From Providencia sp. (GTDB lineage Bacteria; Pseudomonadota; Gammaproteobacteria; Enterobacterales; Enterobacteriaceae): a DNA stretch of 64,000 nt. Where the stretch lies: positions 62,001 through 126,000 of the forward strand of contig NZ_DOEH01000031.1 in assembly GCF_003533305.1 (NCBI RefSeq). Reading direction: 5' to 3'. Position numbers and translations under genes: made by a program. The notes under the pieces were generated by a model. The model was not told the origin of the DNA. It searched no databases and was given only the letters and a program-made list of their open reading frames with translations. Positions 1 through 8,238 of this stretch are shown one piece after another (position 1 is the stretch's first letter; each line of letters opens with the position of its first letter).

Positions 1-2
1 CC

Positions 3-158
3 CAAACTCACCCTAAATTTATATGGCGCTTTTTCTCCTGCCAACAATTTAAATATTTCATTGTTGAAGCCACCAGCGAACAAGAAGCGCGTTCATTACT
101 TCCCGACTCACCTTGTGTATTTTCTGCGCGTATTCGTCAGGAGGTGGGACATGCCTAA
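3..158 (+). CDS. Icd/Ash-like small protein of a P4-family element, 3' part only
   Basis: This open frame runs in from the left edge of the window with no start codon, and it ends at a TAA at 156-158. The visible 51 residues include the stretch FKYFIVEATSEQEARSLLP and end in RIRQEVGHA. From memory, that resembles the C-terminal end of the Icd-like or Ash-like small proteins encoded by P4-type satellites. Such proteins are reported to interfere with host cell division or with phage, but nothing here tests that. The last 8 bases overlap the ATG of the next gene, the usual tight packing in this family. The assignment rests on partial sequence and on context: an AlpA gene, a replication gene and a P4 integrase follow. 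Confidence 0.5.
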   Translation, partial: QTHPKFIWRFFSCQQFKYFIVEATSEQEARSLLPDSPCVFSARIRQEVGHA

Positions 159-339
159 TCATCCTGTTTTTGCTACGCCTGCGGATGCAATTCGCCCAAT
201 TGCTGCGGCATTAGAAGCGGCTCAGTTCTTGGCGTTAGATCCACAGGCTAAAGACCTCTCCAATGACCTAATCGCATGGGCGCAAGAAACCGCTGCACAA
301 ATGGCTATCAAGATGCAAAACGAAAAGCCAACTGATTAG
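151..339 (+). CDS. Small conserved-looking satellite protein, 62 aa, function unknown
   Basis: I place the start at ATG 151, inside the end of the preceding gene, with GGAGGTGGG directly upstream as a strong ribosome binding site. The frame is open further upstream, but the preceding gene occupies that sequence in another frame. The product begins MPNHPVFATPADAI and is alanine-rich, probably all helical, with no signal peptide or membrane segment. Position and overlap suggest translational coupling with the Icd/Ash-like gene. I know of similar short proteins in P4-like islands but cannot assign a function. Confidence 0.6.
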   Translation: MPNHPVFATPADAIRPIAAALEAAQFLALDPQAKDLSNDLIAWAQETAAQMAIKMQNEKPTD

Positions 340-502
340 TAATTGGTGTTAGAGGGTGAATATTTCGCGGAGTGGGTAATTTTTTGCAACTTTGCCTTAT
401 TCGAGTCTATTCCCCTCTGCACATGCACAAGTCTTATAAGCGGTAATTAGCCAGCGTACCTTTTCAGCGTAAACCGAATAATACCGAATAAAGGTGAAGA
501 CA

Positions 503-706
503 ATGACAACGGGTGAATCAATGCTAACGAAAAAGGAAGTAAAAGCTTTACTGCATTATAAGTCTGATAGTGGCTTTCATGAGTTTTTAAAAAGAACGCC
601 TACGTTTCCAAAGTCCGTCAAATTAGGGCTAAGGCGTGTAGGGTGGGCGGCTAGTGAAGTCGATGCTTATTTAGCCGCCCAGCTTAGTTCTCGCAAGGAT
701 AACTAA
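503..706 (+). CDS. AlpA-type (MerR-fold) small DNA-binding regulator
   Basis: This 67-residue basic protein contains a winged-helix or AlpA-like pattern: LTKKEVKALLHYKSDSGFHE near the N terminus, then FPKSVKLGLRRVGW and a final SEVDAYLAAQL helix. AlpA-family proteins in P4-like islands activate the integrase gene or act as excision factors. I chose ATG 503 because AAGGTG (491-496) lies six bases upstream; GTG 494 and ATG 521 are alternatives. It sits ahead of the replication genes and reads towards them. The family call is good. Whether it is an activator or an excisionase cannot be decided from sequence. Confidence 0.75.
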   Translation: MTTGESMLTKKEVKALLHYKSDSGFHEFLKRTPTFPKSVKLGLRRVGWAASEVDAYLAAQLSSRKDN

Positions 707-710
707 CATT

Positions 711-908
711 ATGTCTAAATACTCTAACTCACATATTGCAGTTTTACAGCGTTGTAGCGCAGCTAAAGCAGAAACATTTTCATCAGATGTAGGCATAGAA
801 AAACGTTATGGCGATATGGTTGTCATGGACTCGGGTTTTGTTAATCGGGCTGTACGTCGTCGTATAAAGGCTAATGAAAGAAAACGTAATAAGAAATTAG
901 GTAGTTAA
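711..908 (+). CDS. Small basic protein of unknown function, 65 aa
   Basis: A short gene lies 4 bp after the AlpA-like gene and 3 bp before the primase gene, clearly in the same operon. The C-terminal third is strongly basic (VRRRIKANERKRNKK), as expected for a nucleic-acid-binding or replication-accessory protein, but no named domain is recognisable. There is no signal peptide or transmembrane segment. The operon position between regulator and replicase is typical of small P4-like early genes. Confidence 0.6.
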   Translation: MSKYSNSHIAVLQRCSAAKAETFSSDVGIEKRYGDMVVMDSGFVNRAVRRRIKANERKRNKKLGS

Positions 909-911
909 TAT

Positions 912-3782
912 ATGGCAGATAAAATCTACTATTCCCGAGGTCGGGATAAGTTCGACATTACGCCCGAACAGCGGTGTGCAGAGGATGAGGACGATTTTAT
1001 CAATAAAATTCTGTCCGATACCGCTAAAGCAAAATATCAGCAATATTTTTGTGCTCCAATGGCAACAGGTGAACATCCTCGAGGGCAAGACCCAAAAGAA
1101 AAGCATCCTGAAAAGTTTCAAGGTACTAAACCTTGGCGTTTATCTTTACTTGCCGCTAAACGTCGATTTATCAGCTTTGATTGTGACAGTTTTGATAGTC
1201 CTAAAACCTACCAAGTACTGATCAGTTATTTGCAAAAAAGATATAAAGGGCTTTTATACACCACGTTCAACTACACCGTAGATGCTCCTCGTTGCCGCTT
1301 TGTGCTTATGTTGAATAGTGAGGTTGACCGCAATCAAGGGAAACTAGTCAGTAAAGCTATTGAAGTAGAAATTAACCAAGCTTTGAGTTCACTGGCTGAA
1401 CAGCTAGGTGATAGTTCATGGAGTCCAGCCATTGGATGGGATGATTCGGTATATCGTGCAGAACAACAGTGTTATTTACCGATAAAGAACCCGTTGAATA
1501 AAGAAATTAGAAAAGGCGTACCAGTTACAGATGCTATTACCTATAAATTCGATGGTGAGCTAGTCAACGTTGCAGGATGTTTAGAGTGTGCGGATACGCT
1601 AGAGCTAAAAGCACCTAAAAGATATGAGCCGAACACTGATGATTTTACCGATTTTGATAATTGGCTTGATGTTGATGAACATACCTTAGCCGATTTACAG
1701 GATGCTTTGTTTTTTCCGCCAATGGTTGAAATATCAAAAGGTGGGCGCACTGACTGGCAAAAAGTGTTAGCGGCACTCGGTAGTCTAAAAAATACGCCTT
1801 ATGAAGATGAAGCCTATCAATTGGCTTTATCATGGTCTATCGCTGGCGGCTCTACATTTGATCAGCAAGCATTCGAGGAGACTTGGGCTACATCTAGAGC
1901 AGATTTAACCAGCTATAAAGCTGTTTTTGCAAAAGCGGATCGCCTTGGTTGGGTAAACCCACAAAAGTTAAGACCTTATCTTGAGCTTAAAAAAGTCGGT
2001 CTATACATGACGGATGAAGGGTTAATGCTCAATAAAGAGGAAGGGACAGGTAAGAATAAAATCATTGTTACTAAGCAAGTTTCCGCTTTATTTTCAATTC
2101 GAGGCTTAACTCGTGATGCGTATAGCGATAACTGGGGTAAGTTAATTACGTTTAATGATAGGGATTCTATACAGAAGCAATTTATTGTTCCCGATGAGCA
2201 ATTACATAAACAAGGTACGGATATCCTCCAGCGACTCGCTAACTTAGGCTTGTGGATCAACATTTCACAAAGTAGAGCGTTACTCGATTACTTCAATATT
2301 ACAACAGCAAAAGAGCGCATTACATTGGCAGATACAACAGGTTGGTTTAATGCTCATGCATTTGTTTTACCCGATAGAACGATTGGCCCTACCGACGATA
2401 AAATCATGTACCGTTTATCTGGTAGAAAGAAAACCGAAAGCAGCCAATTATCTCAATTAGGCACATTAGAAGAGTGGCAACAACATATAGCGGCTAAGTG
2501 TGTTAATAACACTCGATTAGTTTTTGCGGTCTGTGTGGCACTATCTGCACCATTGTTAGACGTCCTCGGTGTCGATGGTGGAGTCTTTAGCTTAAAAGGC
2601 CCATCTTCTAAAGGTAAGAGCACGGCTCAACATACAGCGGCTTCTGTTTGGGGGAGTGGTGCTACAACAGGTGGCTATGCACATAGCTGTAATACTTCAC
2701 TAGTTGGAATTGAAGTTCTGGCCACCGCTCATAATGATCTTCCATTAATACTGGATGAGCTGAAAGCGGCTAACCCTAAAATGGTGGGGCAAATTGCTTA
2801 TATGTTGGCACTCGGACAGGGTAAAGTCCGAGGAACTAAAGATGTTACTTTACGTGATACTCTACAATGGCGAACTCTTGTTCTAGCTTCTAGTGAAGAT
2901 GCTTTTGAAAACTATCTCAAAGCAGCAGGTGAAGCTATAGCTGCAGGTCAGCAAGCTCGATTTGTTGATATACCTGCGATTGTTAGTGATGAGTTGGGTG
3001 TGTTTGATGATATCCATAATATGTCCTCCGCGAAAGCATTTGCTGATAGTCTCAATACTTTATCAACTCAATACTATGGTTCTGCCGGCATTCACTGGCT
3101 TGAGAAGCTTACACATATTGAACGCTCAGAGTTAATGCCAAGGCTTGATGCATATATTGCCGAATTTAAGGCTATGTACCGTCCAGATAATGCAAGTTCT
3201 CAACTTGACCGAGTATTAGAGCGTTTTGCTCTATGTGCTTCTGCGGGAGAGTATGCGACTGAGCTGGGCGTAACAGGTTGGGGTAATGGTGAAGCTATTA
3301 AAGGCGTAGGTTCCTGTTTTAATAGTTACGTTGAAGAACGAGGAACGGTAGGGGATTTAGAAAGTGTAAACGGTATTAAGCAACTTTGTGCTTATTTAAG
3401 TACGTACCGCGAAGCGCGTTTTAAGCAGATAGGCGTTAATTCGTCGTTATCTACCTTTGACGGCTATTATGTTCTAAATCAAACGCTAGATACTTCAATT
3501 GGTGATTTTGTCGATGAAACCACGGATAACACTGATGAAGTTATAGATGCTGGCGGTGTGTATTGGGTAACGGCTGATGCTATGCGAGATAGGGTATTAG
3601 CCAACTGTAACATGGAAATGACATTAGCCGAGCTGCATAAAGTTGGCGCGCTAATAGGCGTTAAAGAAGCTCAAGAGCCAAGTGGGCAGTTTAAATTTGA
3701 ATATAACCCAAGGGCTTACAATCCTATCGACGGTAAACGGAAGCGTTACTATCGTATTGATGAAACGAAGTTAGATTTATAA
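912..3782 (+). CDS. DUF927-type primase-helicase (satellite replication protein)
   Basis: This 956-residue protein is the likely replication initiator of the island. Residues about 80-200 (FISFDCDSFDSP..., a short YTVDAPRCRFVL segment, then WDDSVYRAEQQCYLP) look like the primase-type N-terminal domain of phage and plasmid replication proteins. The central part carries a clear P-loop, GPSSKGKST (residues 563-571), followed by an ASVWG/GGYAHS block and a Walker B-like LILDEL (about 612-617). That arrangement is typical of DUF927 ATPases. The C terminus is a small tail rich in Arg, Lys and Tyr. It is the last gene of the rightward early operon, and a hairpin plus T-run follows at once. It appears intact. 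The domain order is seen; the primase and helicase activities are inferred from the family. Confidence 0.8.
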   Translation: MADKIYYSRGRDKFDITPEQRCAEDEDDFINKILSDTAKAKYQQYFCAPMATGEHPRGQDPKEKHPEKFQGTKPWRLSLLAAKRRFISFDCDSFDSPKTYQVLISYLQKRYKGLLYTTFNYTVDAPRCRFVLMLNSEVDRNQGKLVSKAIEVEINQALSSLAEQLGDSSWSPAIGWDDSVYRAEQQCYLPIKNPLNKEIRKGVPVTDAITYKFDGELVNVAGCLECADTLELKAPKRYEPNTDDFTDFDNWLDVDEHTLADLQDALFFPPMVEISKGGRTDWQKVLAALGSLKNTPYEDEAYQLALSWSIAGGSTFDQQAFEETWATSRADLTSYKAVFAKADRLGWVNPQKLRPYLELKKVGLYMTDEGLMLNKEEGTGKNKIIVTKQVSALFSIRGLTRDAYSDNWGKLITFNDRDSIQKQFIVPDEQLHKQGTDILQRLANLGLWINISQSRALLDYFNITTAKERITLADTTGWFNAHAFVLPDRTIGPTDDKIMYRLSGRKKTESSQLSQLGTLEEWQQHIAAKCVNNTRLVFAVCVALSAPLLDVLGVDGGVFSLKGPSSKGKSTAQHTAASVWGSGATTGGYAHSCNTSLVGIEVLATAHNDLPLILDELKAANPKMVGQIAYMLALGQGKVRGTKDVTLRDTLQWRTLVLASSEDAFENYLKAAGEAIAAGQQARFVDIPAIVSDELGVFDDIHNMSSAKAFADSLNTLSTQYYGSAGIHWLEKLTHIERSELMPRLDAYIAEFKAMYRPDNASSQLDRVLERFALCASAGEYATELGVTGWGNGEAIKGVGSCFNSYVEERGTVGDLESVNGIKQLCAYLSTYREARFKQIGVNSSLSTFDGYYVLNQTLDTSIGDFVDETTDNTDEVIDAGGVYWVTADAMRDRVLANCNMEMTLAELHKVGALIGVKEAQEPSGQFKFEYNPRAYNPIDGKRKRYYRIDETKLDL

Positions 3783-3790
3783 TTAAATAG

Positions 3791-3818
3791 GCCAGTCATT
3801 TAGCTGGCTTATTTTTTT
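3791..3818 (+). terminator. Rho-independent terminator of the satellite early operon
   Basis: GCCAG (3791-3795) pairs with CTGGC (3804-3808) and is followed by TTATTTTTTTT. It starts 9 bp after the stop of the replication gene and overlaps the last codons of the convergent gene on the other strand, so the two transcription units meet here. Confidence 0.75.
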
Positions 3819-4557
3819 TATCTCTCAGTAACGGCGTGACCCAATCATAAATAGTTTCCCAAGAAATCCCCTTATCTGCATCTTGATTTTTATTGAATGG
3901 ATGTAACTTCATATATTCGATTGAGCCAACAGGATGTTCAGTTACCCAATCATGATATCTAGCATCAACTTGGTTAGTTAAGGCTGTCATAGTTATTTTT
4001 CCTTTATCTTCACTAATTACTTGCTCTGCCCATACATTTATTTTTGCTTTAATTGGGCCATAGTATTTATCGTGTTTAGCGTAGGCTGCTTTTTGCCTTT
4101 TCTCTATTAAATCCAGACTGCTCAGGTTATCAAAGCTATTAACTACTTCTGCATCGTCCGTTTGTTTAGCTAAGATAGCGAAAGCAAAATTACTCGCTGC
4201 AAGTAGATATTTATCATTTGGAATATCTTCATTTTCGGTCATACCCAAAACAGCACAAGCACCAACAAGAGGTATTGTTTTATTTCCATCTGATAATGGT
4301 TCAGCTACGCAATATCGCCAAGCATAGCTATCGATTTTAGTTAGTTCTCTAGCTGTTTCTTGGGGTACATCGATTAAATCCCACACGTTAAGGTAGTCTA
4401 AAGCTTGTTCAATATCATATTCTGATAACGTAGAAAGCTGGTGGATGCACCAATGTGCCGAGGAGAGGTGAGTTAGATAAATATCATCCTCGCTATGTGG
4501 CGAAAATAGCACCTTAGCCTTGTTGATATTTTCTAGAGTGAACAGATCTTTGCTCAT
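3796..4557 (-). CDS. Unknown integrase-linked protein, 253 aa
   Basis: I do not recognise this protein. It is acidic and soluble-looking, with no signal peptide and no convincing membrane segment. Its C-terminal third (ITMTALTNQVDARYHDWVT, then SWETIYDWVTPLL) looks like a helical module that might bind DNA or a partner. The start at ATG 4557 lies 1 nt after the integrase stop codon (4559-4561), with GGTGA inside the integrase end as a possible ribosome site. Upstream TTG and GTG codons would overlap the integrase. The two genes are thus almost certainly co-transcribed and translationally coupled. Candidate roles are an integration/excision accessory factor or island cargo such as defence or exclusion; the sequence alone does not choose between them. 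Confidence 0.75.
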   Translation of the reverse strand: MSKDLFTLENINKAKVLFSPHSEDDIYLTHLSSAHWCIHQLSTLSEYDIEQALDYLNVWDLIDVPQETARELTKIDSYAWRYCVAEPLSDGNKTIPLVGACAVLGMTENEDIPNDKYLLAASNFAFAILAKQTDDAEVVNSFDNLSSLDLIEKRQKAAYAKHDKYYGPIKAKINVWAEQVISEDKGKITMTALTNQVDARYHDWVTEHPVGSIEYMKLHPFNKNQDADKGISWETIYDWVTPLLRDKKNKPAK

Positions 4558-4558
4558 G

Positions 4559-5824
4559 TTATTCACCAATAACCCGTAAGCCCTTAATACATTCTGCGGC
4601 TGTCATGTCACCAGTTGCAGCACCTTTAACAAATTGCCCCCACCAATCCATAATAATCTTTCGTTGTTCAAGATAAGTTGAGCGGTTATAGGCTGCACGT
4701 ACCGAATTTTTCTCTCTATGGGCTAGTACTGCTTCAATAGCATCTGGCATGAACTCTTGTTCATTCATTGCGGTACTAGCGATAGCGCGCATTCCATGAG
4801 CCGTTAGTAAGCCTTCAAATCCCATACGTTTTAAGGCCATGTTAGCTGTTTGGCTATTCATCGATTTTGAAGGTTCAGAACGATGAGGAAAGACAAATTC
4901 TCTGTGGCCTGAAATAGGTTTCATGACTTCTAAGATATCGAGAGCAGGTTGGTTTAATGGGATTGTATGTGCATGGCCCATCTTCATTGTTTCAGCGGGC
5001 ACATTCCAAAACTTGTTATCAAAGTCAATTTCAGACCAACGAGCTTGTACGGCTTCTCCTGGTCGAGTAACGGTTAGTAATTGCCATTCAATAACTAAGC
5101 GCGTTGATAATTCAATTTGTGCAACAGATAGCGCACGCATTAGCCGAGGAAGCTCATCGGGTTTTAGGGTCGGATTATGCTTTTTCTTAGGCTTAGGAAA
5201 CGCTTTACTAACGGTAGTAAACGGATTGGCATCAATAATCCCTGCATTCATCGCAAAGTCCATTATTTCAACTGTTCGTTGAGTAAGGCGCTTTATTGTC
5301 TCTAAATTTCCTCTTGCTTGAATAGGCTTTAATATTTCCACCAGCATAGGGGCTTTGAGTAAAGAGACTGGCATCTTACCTAATTTGGGGAAAATATCTT
5401 TTTCAAGTGAACGCCATACATCATTTGCGTAGTCGGGTGTGACGGTCGTTCTTTTAATGGCTATCCAGCGAGTAGCAACTTTTTCAAGAATATGACTATT
5501 TTCCTCTTGTGCGATAGCTTGTTGCTGTTTACCCCAATCAAGAGGATCAATATTTTGTGCCAGTAATGCTTTGTACTCATCTTTGATTTTACGGGCGTCA
5601 GCTAATCCAATAGCAGGGTATTCACCAATGGCTATCATTGTGCGTTTTTGTGTAAGCGGCTTGTAGTAACGAAAGTACCAACGACGAGAACCCGAAACTT
5701 TAGCGAGGAGTTCTAATCCGTCCCCGTCTCGATATATTGTGTCCTTAAGTTCCCCTGCCTGATTAGGTTTAGCTTTTGCGTTGGCTACAGCCGTAGGGGA
5801 TAGGGGCTTTATTTTTTTAGGCAT
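4559..5824 (-). CDS. int: P4-family tyrosine integrase
   Basis: This 421-residue site-specific recombinase carries the N-terminal arm-type DNA-binding domain of the DUF4102 kind (about 5-95, with YRDGDGLELLAKVSGSRRW). A core-binding domain (about 105-205) and a C-terminal catalytic domain follow. The catalytic set is visible: Arg254 in TVTRPGEA, His343 and Arg346 in HGMR, His369 in LAHREKNSV and Tyr379 in RAAYNRS. It lies about 480 bp from the 3' end of the ssrA gene and reads away from it. This matches the known smpB-ssrA-intA arrangement, in which ssrA is the attachment site (CP4-57 in E. coli). The gene appears intact, so the element may still be able to integrate. Confidence 0.95.
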   Translation of the reverse strand: MPKKIKPLSPTAVANAKAKPNQAGELKDTIYRDGDGLELLAKVSGSRRWYFRYYKPLTQKRTMIAIGEYPAIGLADARKIKDEYKALLAQNIDPLDWGKQQQAIAQEENSHILEKVATRWIAIKRTTVTPDYANDVWRSLEKDIFPKLGKMPVSLLKAPMLVEILKPIQARGNLETIKRLTQRTVEIMDFAMNAGIIDANPFTTVSKAFPKPKKKHNPTLKPDELPRLMRALSVAQIELSTRLVIEWQLLTVTRPGEAVQARWSEIDFDNKFWNVPAETMKMGHAHTIPLNQPALDILEVMKPISGHREFVFPHRSEPSKSMNSQTANMALKRMGFEGLLTAHGMRAIASTAMNEQEFMPDAIEAVLAHREKNSVRAAYNRSTYLEQRKIIMDWWGQFVKGAATGDMTAAECIKGLRVIGE

Positions 5825-6230
5825 ATTCGATTCTCTATCTTGGTAGTAACGTTTTTAACGGTTAAATCGCTTACTACTACGGGACATTTGCTCTATTACT
5901 TAACAGTGTGTCCTATTTTAATTTTAGTGTCCCAGTATGTATTTTTATTTTAAATCATGTGGTTAAGTCATTTTTGTGGCTGATTTATAAATGTTGGGAC
6001 AATAGCCGAGGACGGGGTGTTGTCCTATGTTTTTTGTTTATATATCAATGTGATAAGCTGCCTTGGGACAGCGGGACGCATTTTTCAGCGAAAAACATAA
6101 CTATATAAAGAAATTTTATAAGGACAGGACTTTGGTAGTAAGAAAAATAGTAGTATCTATCCTTTACTACTAAACATACTACCAAAGCTTTCGAGTTAAA
6201 ACGATAGGTAACGAATATAAACGTATAATA
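5825..6230. promoter_or_regulatory. Integrase upstream / att arm region with repeated GGGACA motifs
   Basis: About 400 bp without a credible gene. It contains GGGACA or its complement TGTCC at 5881, 5909, 5928, 5996, 6021, 6065 and 6122, in both orientations, plus GTAGTA/TACTAC runs near both ends. Clusters of short repeats in this position are characteristic of integrase arm sites, excisionase sites and the int promoter. The motif positions are read directly; their role as arm-type sites is inferred. Confidence 0.55.
6130..6187. repeat. Nested inverted repeat upstream of int
   Basis: CTTTGGTAGTA (6130-6140) is the exact reverse complement of TACTACCAAAG (6177-6187). Inside it, TAGTAGTA (6148-6155) is matched by TACTACTA (6165-6172). 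The symmetry is nearly concentric. It could be a protein-binding palindrome (AlpA or integrase) or an extruded or RNA hairpin. Confidence 0.7.
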
Positions 6231-6265
6231 AAAAAGCCTTAACTCGTTATGAATTAAGGCTTTTT
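6231..6265 (-). terminator. Terminator downstream of ssrA
   Basis: The two arms AAAAAGCCTTAA and TTAAGGCTTTTT flank a loop of about 11 nt. On the minus strand the stem is followed by a T-rich run. It lies about 45 bp past the CCA end of tmRNA and could stop ssrA transcription before int. The symmetric A/T arms make it potentially bidirectional. Confidence 0.7.
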
Positions 6266-6307
6266 AAGGTGTTTTCGAATATTTACGAATGCATTCGAAT
6301 ACTAATT

Positions 6308-6345
6308 TGGTGGAGCTGGCGGGAGTTGAACCCGCGTCCGAAATT
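6308..6345. other. Attachment-site half at the 3' end of ssrA
   Basis: The TGGTGGAGCTGGCGGGAGT block encodes the 3' acceptor and T-arm end of tmRNA. A P4-type integrase with arm-like repeats lies directly beyond it, so the island boundary must fall in this segment. The exact core cannot be set, because the second att copy lies left of base 1. Confidence 0.6.
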
Positions 6346-6671
6346 TCTACATCCTCGGTACTACATGCTTAGTCTAGTCTTTAAATTCATTTGCCAGCTG
6401 CGGACAGACACGCCACTAACAAACTATCCTGATTAAGTTTAACGCTGCAACCCCAGGCAAGGCATTCACGCGATCTCTTTTGGTTTTGACCTCTCTTGAT
6501 CCCCGTCCTAAGAGCGGAGGCTAGGGAGAGAGGGCTCTGAGCAGGTTATTAAGCTGCTAGTGCGTAGTTTTCGTCGTTTGCGACTATTTTTTTACGGCTT
6601 TTTACGAGGCCAACCGTCCCTCGGCATGCACCTTGGGTTTCGCAAATCCCGTCGAATCCAGAATCAGCCCC
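6308..6671 (-). ncRNA. ssrA: tmRNA (10Sa RNA)
   Basis: Transfer-messenger RNA rescues stalled ribosomes together with SmpB. On the minus strand the gene begins GGGGCTGATTCTGGATTCGA, the conserved 5' tRNA-like half. It ends with the T-arm GGGTTCAACTCCCGCC and a genome-encoded CCA at 6310-6308. The tag reading frame (6581-6549) encodes ANDENYALAA followed by TAA, the enterobacterial degradation tag. The length of about 364 nt matches the E. coli RNA. It lies directly downstream of smpB, and its 3' end is the integration target of the neighbouring island, which leaves the gene intact. Confidence 0.98.
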
Positions 6672-6719
6672 AAGTTGTTGAACGCAGTATAACAGAAAAT
6701 TACGCTATAAAGCTAGAGG

Positions 6720-7202
6720 TTAGCGATTAGAATGTTTCATTATACGTGCTTTATCTAACTGCCATTCACGATCTTTGATGTCAGAACGCTTGTCATGTGC
6801 TTTTTTACCTTTGGCTACGCCAATTTTAACTTTGCACCACGCATTTTTCCAATATAAGGAAAGTGCGATGACGGTATAACCTTCGCGGTTAACTCTACCA
6901 TATAGAGTGTCTAATTCACGTTGGTTTAATAATAATTTGCGGCTACGAGTTGGATCGCAAACAACGTGCGATGATGCAACCATTAGTGGTGTAAAGTTTG
7001 CACCAAACAAATAAGCTTCACCATCTCGAAGTAAGACGTAGCTATCACTAATGTTGGCTTTGCCCGCACGTAATGATTTAACTTCCCAACCTTGTAGGGA
7101 CAAACCCGCCTCGAACTCCTCTTCGATAGAATATTCGTGGCGAGCACGTTTGTTCATAGCAATTGTTGCTGAACCGGGTTTATAGGGTTTTTTCTTTGTC
7201 AT
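6720..7202 (-). CDS. smpB: SsrA-binding protein SmpB
   Basis: This 160-residue protein is the usual size for SmpB, the partner that delivers tmRNA to the stalled ribosome. The conserved [20 protein letters not shown] start and the GWEVKSLR block belong to the oligonucleotide-binding barrel. The basic C-terminal tail ([20 protein letters not shown]) occupies the empty mRNA channel. ATG 7202 gives the standard N terminus. smpB and ssrA lie on the same strand about 50 bp apart, as in E. coli. ratA diverges from it. Confidence 0.98.
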   Translation of the reverse strand: MTKKKPYKPGSATIAMNKRARHEYSIEEEFEAGLSLQGWEVKSLRAGKANISDSYVLLRDGEAYLFGANFTPLMVASSHVVCDPTRSRKLLLNQRELDTLYGRVNREGYTVIALSLYWKNAWCKVKIGVAKGKKAHDKRSDIKDREWQLDKARIMKHSNR

Positions 7203-7355
7203 AGTTCAATCATTATACTTTAAGCTGAGTTGAAATAAATCTTTCTGTACTTAAATTTTTTTAATTGTGCATTTATTGCCCTATATGGGTTTTGTTTTTT
7301 GTTTAACCAATCAATAGTGGTATTATATGCGCAGTTTTTGGGGATAGGAATTGAT

Positions 7356-7790
7356 ATGCCACAGATTAGTCGCTCTGCATTGGTCCCTTTTAGTGCAGAA
7401 CAAATGTATAAACTCGTTAATGATGTTATTTCATACCCTAGTTTTTTACCTGGGTGCGTGGGTAGCCGTATTATTAGCCATCATGATGATGAAATGACTG
7501 CTGCTGTCGAGGTGTCGAAAGCGGGGATCAGTAAAACGTTTGTGACCAAAAATATATTGGAAGATAATAAATGTATCCATATGCAATTGGTTGAAGGGCC
7601 TTTTAGTAAGCTCTCTGGAGGGTGGCGTTTTATCCCCCTAAGTGCAGATGCCTGTAAAATTGAGTTTCATCTTGATTTTGAATTTACTAATAAATTAATT
7701 GAACTGGCTTTTGGTAAAGTTTTTAAGGAACTTGCTAATAATATGGTTCAGGCTTTTACATTAAGAGCTAAGGATGTTTATAGTGTCTGA
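7356..7790 (+). CDS. ratA: RatA, START/COQ10-like ribosome-association protein
   Basis: This 144-residue protein of the polyketide cyclase/START (COQ10) family corresponds to E. coli RatA (YfjG). RatA has been described as a toxin-like inhibitor of 70S association, while relatives bind ubiquinone. Conserved blocks [26 protein letters not shown] and [13 protein letters not shown] are visible. I chose ATG 7356 (AGGA six bases upstream) over an upstream TTG in the same frame. It overlaps or abuts rnfH and diverges from smpB, as in other enterobacteria. Confidence 0.93.
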   Translation: MPQISRSALVPFSAEQMYKLVNDVISYPSFLPGCVGSRIISHHDDEMTAAVEVSKAGISKTFVTKNILEDNKCIHMQLVEGPFSKLSGGWRFIPLSADACKIEFHLDFEFTNKLIELAFGKVFKELANNMVQAFTLRAKDVYSV

Positions 7791-8076
7791 TCTTAATATT
7801 GAGGTGGCTTACGCCTTACCTGAAAAGCAGTTTTTATTGCCTGTTAAGGTAGCCAATGGTGCAACTATTGAAGATGTAATTATTGCATCAGGTATTTTAT
7901 CTCTACGTGCTGATATAGATTTAAAAAAAAATAAAGTGGGTATTTATAGTCGGCCTGCCAAATTAGGTGATTTGGTGCAAGATGGGGATAGAATTGAAAT
8001 TTATCGACCGTTACTTGCAGATCCGAAAGAATTACGTCGTAAACGCGCTGAAAAATCAAAAGAAACAAAAAAATAG
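7783..8076 (+). CDS. rnfH: RnfH/RatB family ubiquitin-like protein
   Basis: A small beta-grasp protein with the family hallmarks [34 protein letters not shown] and [15 protein letters not shown]. Its role is poorly defined, and pairing with ratA is the conserved arrangement. The start is uncertain. GTG 7783 has AAGGA eight bases upstream and starts at [10 protein letters not shown], while ATG 7774 sits directly on that same site, too close for initiation. With either start the gene overlaps the end of ratA, suggesting coupling. Confidence 0.9.
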   Translation: MSDLNIEVAYALPEKQFLLPVKVANGATIEDVIIASGILSLRADIDLKKNKVGIYSRPAKLGDLVQDGDRIEIYRPLLADPKELRRKRAEKSKETKK

Positions 8077-8102
8077 TTCAATTTCAAATGTGTGATTGAT
8101 AA

Positions 8103-8127
8103 GCCGAGTTAATGCTCGGTTTTTTTG
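8103..8127 (+). terminator. Terminator after ratA-rnfH
   Basis: CCGAG and CTCGG flank a six-base loop and are followed by seven T residues, 27 bp after the rnfH stop. Confidence 0.8.
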
Positions 8128-8238
8128 TTTTTGTGCTTTTTAAACTTAATTTTTTAAAAATCAGATGGATAGACGGAAAAAGCCTAATAGACAATGGAAA
8201 ACGGGACGATAACGAAAATTTTTAGTCATTAGATATTT

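Noticed and set aside
61..150. N-terminal extension of the second satellite gene
   Set aside because: This stretch is already used by the Icd/Ash-like gene in another frame, and ATG 151 has the strong ribosome site.
5908..6108. 66-residue open frame in the int-ssrA gap
   Set aside because: It has no ribosome site, is built over repeated att-region motifs, and its product is a random-looking mix rich in aromatic and Cys residues.
5825..6308. CRISPR-like array from the repeated motifs near int
   Set aside because: The repeats are 5-6 bp, in both orientations and irregularly spaced, with no cas genes.
7299..7355. Longer ratA from an upstream TTG
   Set aside because: ATG 7356 gives the conserved N terminus with a good ribosome site.
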